A stretch of 24,005 nucleotides of DNA from a virus, in IMG/VR virus record IMGVR_UViG_3300042889_001225, positions 1 through 24,005 of that record; one strand, given 5' to 3'. Shown one piece after another: positions 6,346 to 10,961 of this stretch. Below the pieces are notes generated by a model that worked only from the letters and a program-made list of their open reading frames with translations, had not been told where the DNA came from and made no database searches. Within the stretch, counting starts at the first letter, position 1; each line of letters opens with the position of its first letter. A program made the position numbers and the translations under genes.

Positions 6346-6959
6346 GCTGTTGCTCCGTTTAGGATTTCCTGTGAGTTTTTAGGCAGAGCAAACGACACAA
6401 CTGCGGCCGGTGCGCTCGGTGTTACATCGCGCATGCCAGAAATGGTCCGAGCCTCGTCGTCGTCGTGAATCCCCGAGAATCCAAATGCCACACGAGCGCA
6501 CTGGATGAGCGCCTTGTGCCGTAGCATTCGCGTCTCCATCTTCCATGGGTCGGTGGCGCGTTTGCACTCGGCGAGGTACTCGGTGACCGAGGTAGGATGA
6601 GCGCGGTCCTTGCGGTGGATCGTGCAGGTCACACTGACCAGCTTGCCCTCGTCAAATGACTCGACGAACTGGATGCCGTCCATGTGCGGGTGGTCGTTGC
6701 ACATCCGGATCCAACCATCCACGGACACCACCGGCACGATGCCACCGCCCTTGTTTGGAAAAGCGTACAGTTCTTTCAACAATGGGTTGAGGCCGTACTC
6801 ATTTGCCACCACCACCAGGCTGAGCAACTCCTCGTTGGTCGCGCCTTTGAAGACGGTATTTTTAAGAGTAGCCAGCAGCTTGTCTGGATCGACCGAGTAC
6901 TTGTCGGCCATGATAGCAAGCGCCGACGTTTTTTGTGTTTTTTCAATTTCGTTTTTCAT
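6342..6959 (-). CDS. recT: RecT family single-strand annealing protein
   Basis: A 205-residue RecT/Bet-type annealase that promotes pairing of complementary single strands in phage recombination. Recognisable segments are DKLLATLKNTVF and ATNEELLSLVVVANEYGLNP in the N-terminal half, LYAFPNKGGGIVPVVSVDGWIRM in the centre, and the KMETRMLRHKALIQCARVAFGF segment typical of the family, then GIHDDDEA. The ATG at 6959 overlaps the stop of the small membrane protein upstream (ATGA). A longer in-frame reading upstream would run through that gene and is less likely. It pairs with the exonuclease just downstream and the DUF3127 protein further on. Confidence 0.92.
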   Translation of the reverse strand: MKNEIEKTQKTSALAIMADKYSVDPDKLLATLKNTVFKGATNEELLSLVVVANEYGLNPLLKELYAFPNKGGGIVPVVSVDGWIRMCNDHPHMDGIQFVESFDEGKLVSVTCTIHRKDRAHPTSVTEYLAECKRATDPWKMETRMLRHKALIQCARVAFGFSGIHDDDEARTISGMRDVTPSAPAAVVSFALPKNSQEILNGATA

Positions 6960-7084
6960 AAAAGTAAAAGGGTTATGGTTGCGACCATGGCCGCGAAGAT
7001 TACCAGCGACACCCACCCGAGGTGGTTCAGCCGTTGGCGGCGTTTCCGCCTGCGATAAAAAGTGATCATTTTTTGGTGATTCAT
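6956..7084 (-). CDS. Small basic single-pass membrane protein
   Basis: A 42-residue protein: a positively charged N-terminus (YRRRKRRQRL) followed by one hydrophobic stretch (GWVSLVIFAAMVATITLLLL) that ends at the stop. This fits a membrane anchor with the N-terminus in the cytoplasm. The stop overlaps the RecT start by 4 nt, and the first ATG at 7084 directly follows the excisionase stop; a second ATG at 7069 would give 37 residues. The fit and the clear helix support a real gene. The function is unknown; small early membrane proteins in phages may act in exclusion or host takeover, but nothing here decides that. Confidence 0.6.
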   Translation of the reverse strand: MNHQKMITFYRRRKRRQRLNHLGWVSLVIFAAMVATITLLLL

Positions 7085-7279
7085 TTAGTAGACCAAGAAT
7101 GATGGGTCGGCGGGTGGCAGCGTTGCATGCAGCGCCTCGATGACGTCATCGTAGACGAATCGGATGATTCTTCCGTTGTGGATCTTCGCTGGGATCCGCC
7201 CGGCGCGGTGCCATCTCAGCACCACCGCCGTGTTCATCCCGAGCCGCTCGGCCAGTTCCTTAGCGGTCAGCAGTTTCAT
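7085..7279 (-). CDS. Excisionase-like MerR/HTH_17 DNA-binding protein
   Basis: A 64-residue DNA-binding protein with a winged helix-turn-helix of the excisionase/HTH_17 type: LTAKELAERLGMNTAVVLRW (helix-turn-helix), HRAGRIPAKIHNGRIIRF (wing), DDVIEAL (last helix). In phages such proteins bind near attP and direct the integrase towards excision, or act as small regulators. It lies in the leftward early transcript near attP and the divergent integrase, which suits an excisionase. The start overlaps the 26-residue peptide by 4 nt. The excision role is inferred; the fold is clear. Confidence 0.8.
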   Translation of the reverse strand: MKLLTAKELAERLGMNTAVVLRWHRAGRIPAKIHNGRIIRFVYDDVIEALHATLPPADPSFLVY

Positions 7280-7356
7280 GCCTGCTGGTACATGACGAAG
7301 ACGATGGTCCAGATCGTCAGGTTAAATCCGAGAAAGGCCGCAAGGACAATTTTCAT
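7276..7356 (-). CDS. 26-residue membrane peptide
   Basis: A 26-codon frame, MKIVLAAFLGFNLTIW then TIVFVMYQQA, which is one hydrophobic helix. It overlaps the gene before it and the gene after it by exactly 4 nt (ATGA), the junction style of the whole operon. It also has one of the best Shine-Dalgarno sequences in the window, GGAGGT at 7363 to 7368, 6 nt before its ATG. The ribosome-binding sequence lies within the last codons of the upstream gene, so it could be partly coincidental, but the combination supports translation. Function is unknown; a regulator or a membrane-active early peptide is possible. Confidence 0.55.
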   Translation of the reverse strand: MKIVLAAFLGFNLTIWTIVFVMYQQA

Positions 7357-7544
7357 GGTTCCACCTCCACGGCGTTGGCAGCGTCGGCCGCACGTTCCAG
7401 GTAGTATCTGGCGAAGCTCGATTCGGTTCGATGCTCTGCCATGGCGGCGATTTTGATTCTGTTTCTCAGTCCTCTATCCATCTGGATTGCAAGGATTGTG
7501 TTTTCGTTTTCGATGTTGTCGTTGTCTAGCGTTGCGTCAGGCAT
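7353..7544 (-). CDS. Ribbon-helix-helix regulator (leftward)
   Basis: A 63-residue protein with an Arc/MetJ-type ribbon-helix-helix pattern: ENTILAIQMDRGLRNRIKIA (beta strand and helix A), then AEHRTESSFARYYLERAADAA (helix B). An acidic, probably disordered N-terminus (DATLDNDNIENEN) precedes it. It is the first gene of the leftward early operon. A 19-bp palindrome sits just upstream (7556 to 7574), a likely operator for autoregulation. A second ribbon-helix-helix gene is divergent across the same gap. No CI-type helix-turn-helix repressor is seen, so these two may form the lysis-lysogeny switch. The fold is judged by pattern, not by a search. Confidence 0.65.
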   Translation of the reverse strand: MPDATLDNDNIENENTILAIQMDRGLRNRIKIAAMAEHRTESSFARYYLERAADAANAVEVEP

Positions 7545-7555
7545 GTGAGCCGTTG

Positions 7556-7574
7556 TATGCCGTAAAACGGCATA
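7556..7574. promoter_or_regulatory. Palindromic operator candidate TATGCCGT-AAA-ACGGCATA
   Basis: A perfect 8-bp inverted repeat with a 3-nt spacer sits 11 nt upstream of the leftward ribbon-helix-helix start. A similar half (ACCGTAAAA, about 7619 to 7627) lies further into the divergent gap. The region between (7575 to 7640) is very AT-rich and probably holds the early promoter; a weak candidate is TTGAAG and TTTAAA 17 nt apart on the minus strand. An operator for one or both divergent regulators is the simplest reading. Confidence 0.6.
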
Positions 7575-7679
7575 GGCAAGAAAAATTATTAAATTCCTTT
7601 AAATACTTTTTAAAAACGTACCGTAAAAAAACTTCAAATTTTTTGTTGTTTTCTTGTGTGCAGATGTTATGGCGAAAGA

Positions 7680-7868
7680 ATGAAAAGAAACAAAGCACGC
7701 GCCGCAGATAAGACAACTCTGGGAGTATCAATGCCTAAGACTTTAAAATGCAAGATCTCAGAGGCCGCCGAGGCTGATCGTCGCAACATGGCATCATGGT
7801 GCTGCATACAGTTAGAGAAGGCACTAAAAGAACTCGGGTTCATCGACAGCAAACCAGACAAGAAATAA
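7680..7868 (+). CDS. Ribbon-helix-helix regulator (rightward)
   Basis: A 62-residue basic protein of the ribbon-helix-helix type: MKRNKARAADKTTLGVSMPK (basic arm and strand), LKCKISEAAEADRRNMASWC (helix A and turn), then CIQLEKALKELGF (helix B). It reads towards attP and the integrase, opposite to the other ribbon-helix-helix gene, so both could bind the intervening palindrome. The ATG at 7680 is preferred to a GTG eight codons earlier because the ribbon fold needs no more. This arrangement of two small repressors back to back recalls Arc/Mnt-type phage switches; that is an inference from context. Confidence 0.65.
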   Translation: MKRNKARAADKTTLGVSMPKTLKCKISEAAEADRRNMASWCCIQLEKALKELGFIDSKPDKK

Positions 7869-7870
7869 TA

Positions 7871-7906
7871 TTTTAGTGGCAACTATTTGGCAACTTTGCC
7901 ACTAAA
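7871..7906. promoter_or_regulatory. Integrase arm-type sites, left (P) arm
   Basis: Three boxes in 36 nt: TTTTAGTGGCAAC (7871 to 7883), ATTTGGCAAC (7885 to 7894) and, inverted, TTGCCACTAAA (7896 to 7906). They match three boxes on the other side of the tRNA core. Arm-type sites bound by the integrase N-terminal domain usually flank attP cores in this way; the assignment is inferred. Confidence 0.5.
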
Positions 7907-7945
7907 TCATAAACTTCCTAGTGTTCATATAGGGTCGGTTAATTC

Positions 7946-7990
7946 TTCGTAATGAATAGGTCGTCGGTTCAATTCCGACCAGCGGCTCCA
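7946..7990 (+). other. attP core: 3' half of a tRNA-Thr(CGT) gene
   Basis: The sequence carries the 3' half of a tRNA: anticodon loop TTCGTAA (7946 to 7952, anticodon CGT, Thr), 3' anticodon stem TGAAT, variable region AGGTC, T-stem and T-loop GTCGG TTCAATT CCGAC (7963 to 7979), 3' acceptor strand CAGCGGC, discriminator T, and encoded CCA (7988 to 7990). No 5' half is present: the preceding bases (AATTC) do not pair with TGAAT, and GCCGCTG does not occur upstream. Phages often carry such a half as attP so that integration restores the host tRNA. The plus-strand integrase is next door. Confidence 0.8.
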
Positions 7991-8045
7991 GTTTTCCTTG
8001 TACTTGCTAGCATTTGAAGTTACTTAAAAGCACCCGAAAGCACTC

Positions 8046-8076
8046 TTTTAGTGGCAATAGTGGCAATTATGGCAAC
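8046..8076. promoter_or_regulatory. Integrase arm-type sites, right (P') arm
   Basis: Three boxes repeat every 9 nt: TTTTAGTGGCAA (8046 to 8057), ATAGTGGCAA (8057 to 8066) and TTATGGCAAC (8067 to 8076). They share AGTGGCAA with the three boxes left of the core. They lie just upstream of the chosen integrase ATG, so integrase binding here could also limit its own expression. Confidence 0.5.
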
Positions 8077-8091
8077 CAATTCTGGCATCAA

Positions 8092-9138
8092 ATGAGTCGT
8101 CCAAATACATTCAAACCGACGCTCACCGAAAAAGGTTGGATGGTTTCCATCGGACCATCGATGACGGCATCGGGTAACCGGGTGCGTAAATTTTTTACCA
8201 CCGAGTCTGCGGCCAAGAAATTTGCGGCCAGCGTTAAATCTCAACACGCCGCTGGCATGCGTGGCAGCATGATTCCTGCGGCCCTCGCCATCGATGCGGT
8301 GCGAGCGGCGGCGCTTCTGGAAGGCACCGGCATCACCATTTTTGAAGCGGCCTCGATGGCGGTGACCAAGTTCAACTCCTCGAGCGCAGAGTTGTTTGGC
8401 GATCGATACCTGCGGACCATGACCGCGATGGAAAATGCCTGGTCAAATTCCTACCGACTCAGCATGACCGCGATCCCTCGGTGGTTGCCTCCAGAGTTTC
8501 TACAGCGTCGGTGCCACGGCATCGACCGCGTCGCCATCGAGGCGGCGTTGCGGGTGGTCCAACCGGCGCTGAAACAGTCGTCGCTCGACATGAAATCCAC
8601 TCGGATTCTGGCAGTCGTAAATTTCCGACCTCGGCACCGTAAAGCCTCTGCGATCGAGATCCTCAGCGTGGGCCAGTGCGCTCGATTGCTGCGTGTCTGT
8701 GAGTGTGCTGCTGAGCGCCGAGTCGTTGCGCTGTTGCTCTTTGCCGGAATCCGACCCGACGCGCAGAACGGGGAGATTGGTCGCCTTGAGTGGTCGGCGA
8801 TCACTAATCAGATTTACATCTCCGCCCAGATCAGCAAGACCAGCTCGGACCGCTACATCCCGATCAGCGCTCGACTCGGTCGTCTGCTGCGCGGCCATCC
8901 GTCGTCTGGCTCAGTGTGTCCACCGAACTGGCGGCGAGCATGGCAGCGCATTCGCCGAGATGCCGGCATCAGTGACATGCACGATGTGCTGCGTCACACG
9001 TTTGCTTCTAACCATCTCGCGGCCCACGGCGAGGAAGCAACCAAGAATGCCATGGGCCACACTCAGGGATCGGTGACGCTGTTCCGTCACTACCGTCGTG
9101 CGATTTTGCCAGCCGACGGCATCAAGTTTTTTCACTGA
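8092..9138 (+). CDS. int: Tyrosine-family phage integrase
   Basis: A 348-residue tyrosine recombinase that inserts the phage at the attP tRNA core and, with the excisionase, removes it. An N-terminal arm-binding region (residues 1 to 60, with a KGWMVSIG strand and a FFTTESAAKKFAAS helix) and a core-binding helical domain (about 75 to 185) lead to the catalytic domain. Its residues are R221 (AGIRP), K249 (SKTSSDR), R301 (VLRHTFAS), H323 (MGHTQ) and the nucleophile Y334 (FRHYRR). The usual first His of box II may be H297. The ATG at 8092 is chosen because an upstream TTG frame runs through the arm-site repeats. It converges on the endolysin gene with a 7-nt overlap. Confidence 0.93.
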   Translation: MSRPNTFKPTLTEKGWMVSIGPSMTASGNRVRKFFTTESAAKKFAASVKSQHAAGMRGSMIPAALAIDAVRAAALLEGTGITIFEAASMAVTKFNSSSAELFGDRYLRTMTAMENAWSNSYRLSMTAIPRWLPPEFLQRRCHGIDRVAIEAALRVVQPALKQSSLDMKSTRILAVVNFRPRHRKASAIEILSVGQCARLLRVCECAAERRVVALLLFAGIRPDAQNGEIGRLEWSAITNQIYISAQISKTSSDRYIPISARLGRLLRGHPSSGSVCPPNWRRAWQRIRRDAGISDMHDVLRHTFASNHLAAHGEEATKNAMGHTQGSVTLFRHYRRAILPADGIKFFH

Positions 9139-9707
9139 GTTGCTTGAAAATGCTGTGCGTCGTAACCCCATTCGACCGCCGCAGAAATCCATCCTTGGCG
9201 GTAGAAACATTCGATGATCTCGATCGGCATGTTTGATCGCATCGGCCATGAGTCGCGGAATCCGTTAGTGCTTGGTGCCAGGTCGATCGCAGCACCGTAG
9301 GCATGCAGCGACCATGTGACGCCGCCACGCTTTTGCCTGAAATTAAAACACCCACCAAAGTCGCTGGCGATGCGCATGATCGATTGATCGCTGCCGTGCC
9401 TCGATTTAATGTCCTCCAGGATCCGCATGAGCGAGTGAGCGCAGTCCTCGTGAACACGGGTGGTGGAAACCGCGTTGCCTTGGTAGTAGGTCGGAAACGG
9501 AAACTTAATTTTGTCGAGATTAGCCTCATTGCCCGGCTGCCCGTAGAATGCTTGGAGCGCCGACTGAGACTGTAGCGGCCATGGCGATGGGTGCGGCATG
9601 AGAGCATGCACGCGAGCGCGACACGCAGATATCGACCTCGGCCCCCAGAATCCATCCGGCTCGGCTCCCACGCGCCGCTGTAGCGCCACGATCTCGGAAT
9701 GCACCAT
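9132..9707 (-). CDS. Endolysin: peptidoglycan-binding plus M15-type peptidase
   Basis: A 191-residue endolysin that probably cleaves the peptide part of peptidoglycan to release progeny. Residues 5 to 30 (IVALQRRVGAEPDGFWGPRS) form a short peptidoglycan-binding motif. The peptidase domain has the zinc-site motif SLHAYGAAID (H135, D142) and the final YDAQHFQ (H186), the pattern of M15 D-alanyl-D-alanine-type peptidases. No signal peptide is present, so a holin should release it; small membrane proteins lie just upstream. Its 3' end overlaps the convergent integrase gene by 7 nt. Family fit is good; bond specificity is not known. Confidence 0.9.
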   Translation of the reverse strand: MVHSEIVALQRRVGAEPDGFWGPRSISACRARVHALMPHPSPWPLQSQSALQAFYGQPGNEANLDKIKFPFPTYYQGNAVSTTRVHEDCAHSLMRILEDIKSRHGSDQSIMRIASDFGGCFNFRQKRGGVTWSLHAYGAAIDLAPSTNGFRDSWPMRSNMPIEIIECFYRQGWISAAVEWGYDAQHFQATQ

Positions 9708-9709
9708 GA

Positions 9710-9898
9710 CTATTTACTGGCGTGGTAATCAACCTCGATGGCGCCGGTGGTCGGCTCGTACCGGACGCGGCCATGCTCGCCTATAAACTCAAACGCGCCG
9801 CTTGATGGAGCGCATGACGTGCAGAGCGACATCAGTGCCACGATCGCACCGAGCGCGATCAGAATCCAGATCCCTGGTAGTGCTGAGTCGGTGATCAT
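9710..9898 (-). CDS. Small membrane-anchored or lipoprotein-like lysis protein
   Basis: A 62-residue protein: a hydrophobic segment (GIWILIALGAIVALMSL), then CTSCAP and a polar C-terminal part (EHGRVRYEPTTGAIEVDY). The two cysteines right after the helix suggest a lipoprotein, but the box is not classical. It lies between a holin-like gene and the endolysin, which is where spanin-type or accessory lysis proteins occur. The start overlaps the holin-like stop by 4 nt. A spanin role is a guess; the membrane anchor is clear. Confidence 0.65.
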   Translation of the reverse strand: MITDSALPGIWILIALGAIVALMSLCTSCAPSSGAFEFIGEHGRVRYEPTTGAIEVDYHASK

Positions 9899-10053
9899 TT
9901 TGCTTTGATGTTGATGATTCCCATCAGCGCGAGGCCGACGACAAGGATGCTGTTTTGCAGCTCGGGATCCAGTTGCAGTCCGCAGGCCATCGCGATGGCG
10001 ATCAGTCCGCGCCAGGTGGATTCCTCTTTGAGCTTTTCGATGATGGTGTTCAT
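9895..10053 (-). CDS. Small holin-like membrane protein
   Basis: A 52-residue protein: a charged N-terminal helix with STWRG (MNTIIEKLKEESTWRGL), then two hydrophobic stretches (GLIAIAMACGLQL and SILVVGLALMGIINI) and a basic end (KAK). The STWRGL signature followed by two short membrane helices is typical of small phage holin-like proteins. Its place directly before the lysis genes agrees. The ATG at 10053 leaves 1 nt after the upstream stop; a longer upstream frame is not protein-like. Confidence 0.7.
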   Translation of the reverse strand: MNTIIEKLKEESTWRGLIAIAMACGLQLDPELQNSILVVGLALMGIINIKAK

Positions 10054-10054
10054 G

Positions 10055-10240
10055 TTACTTGAGGTTTTTGGTTTTGATTGAAATGGCAGACAAGGTCGAA
10101 ACGATGATCGCCGCGACAAGAGCAATGGTCTGCAGCCATGGATTAATGTCGGCAGGTATGTTGACCATCATCCCGGCGATCGGCGCACCGATGCCATACA
10201 AGAATTTTGTCCCGAGGTCGGTATGGTCAAATGGATTCAT
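10055..10240 (-). CDS. Second small membrane protein of the lysis region
   Basis: A 61-residue protein with two hydrophobic helices (FLYGIGAPIAGMMVNI and WLQTIALVAAIIVSTLSAISI) and a basic C-terminus (KTKNLK). It could be the holin, an antiholin or a holin partner of the 52-residue neighbour. It is translationally linked to the upstream secreted protein by TAATG. The family is not recognised; the two-helix topology and the location are the only evidence. Confidence 0.65.
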   Translation of the reverse strand: MNPFDHTDLGTKFLYGIGAPIAGMMVNIPADINPWLQTIALVAAIIVSTLSAISIKTKNLK

Positions 10241-10557
10241 TATTTTGGGGTGGCTGTTGTGGTGCGAACAATTTTAGAAATTCTGAATCCTTTTGGGATG
10301 CTTGGCGCAGCCGGGACGACGAGCGTTGCCGATTTCTCGCTCTCGCCAGCGATGTTGCTGGCGGTCACGTTGACGTTTGTCTTGCCATCAGCGAGCTGCA
10401 CGGTTATCTGCGTTTCGGTAGTGCTGACTACAGGCGCACCATTGACGTACAAGTTATAGCTCGTCGCATCGGGCGTTGCATCCCACGCAAAAGTGACGGT
10501 GCGCTCTGCTAGTGCAGAGGTTGACAGTGCCAGTGCGATCATTAGCATTCGCATCAT
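10240..10557 (-). CDS. Secreted fibronectin-III-like protein
   Basis: A 105-residue protein with a Sec signal peptide (MMRMLMIALALSTSALA, cleavage after ALA). One fibronectin-type-III-like beta domain follows (VTFAWDATPDATSYNLYVNG, then NVTASNIAGESEKSATLVV). It ends in a short basic tail. A signal peptide is unusual for a phage protein between tail fibre and lysis genes. It may be exported to the envelope, or be virion-associated. The start overlaps the upstream gene by 4 nt. The domain call rests on the strand pattern and the W, Y and Y/N positions. Confidence 0.7.
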   Translation of the reverse strand: MMRMLMIALALSTSALAERTVTFAWDATPDATSYNLYVNGAPVVSTTETQITVQLADGKTNVNVTASNIAGESEKSATLVVPAAPSIPKGFRISKIVRTTTATPK

Positions 10558-10928
10558 GGCTCTGGTGCTGGCTCTGGTTCTGGTTCTGGCTCTGGCGCGA
10601 CATATACAAACGCGGCTCCGTCGAACACGATGTCCGACCTGCCAGCGGTTACAGGTGCGCGGGTGGAAAAACGCGGAACGGCAAGCGCATCAAGACTGGC
10701 GTTGACCTGCAAACCCAATGCTGTATTGGCTTCAAATGTGGCGAGCGTGGACGGCAGGTCAGCATTCAGGATAGCCAGCAGGCGGTCGGTTGGGAGCTGC
10801 CAGAACCTCGCGTTGGTGCTAGCAAGCGTGCTGGCAAGATGGTGGGTTGCTTCTCCAGCTTGGAGGACGAGTTGCTCTTTTGCTGCGAGATCGGCTTCTG
10901 CTTCGGTGAGTTGGCGGATGATGGACAT
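10554..10928 (-). CDS. Tail-region protein with Pro-Glu tail, unknown function
   Basis: A 124-residue protein. Residues 1 to 80 are helical (LTEAEADLAAKEQLVLQAGE ... ARFWQLPTDRLLAILNADL). A middle strand region follows (SDIVFDGAAFVYV), and the protein ends in repeated Pro-Glu (PEPEPEPEPAPEP), encoded by a 6-nt repeat at about 10558 to 10595. It follows the tail fibre by a 33-nt gap. I know no function; a fibre-associated or assembly protein is possible. The extended, charged tail could be a flexible linker. Confidence 0.65.
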   Translation of the reverse strand: MSIIRQLTEAEADLAAKEQLVLQAGEATHHLASTLASTNARFWQLPTDRLLAILNADLPSTLATFEANTALGLQVNASLDALAVPRFSTRAPVTAGRSDIVFDGAAFVYVAPEPEPEPEPAPEP

Positions 10929-10961
10929 ATTGATAAGTGGTGGTGGTTTGTTTGCTGTAAA

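Noticed and set aside
7931-7990. A complete tRNA gene at the integrase flank
   Set aside because: Only the 3' half folds. No 5' acceptor strand pairing with CAGCGGC, no D-arm, and the 5' anticodon stem does not pair. It is treated as an attP core.
8014-8091. Longer integrase starting at TTG 8014
   Set aside because: The extra 26 residues run through the direct-repeat arm boxes and give low-complexity Gly/Asn sequence; the ATG at 8092 starts at a normal integrase N-terminus.
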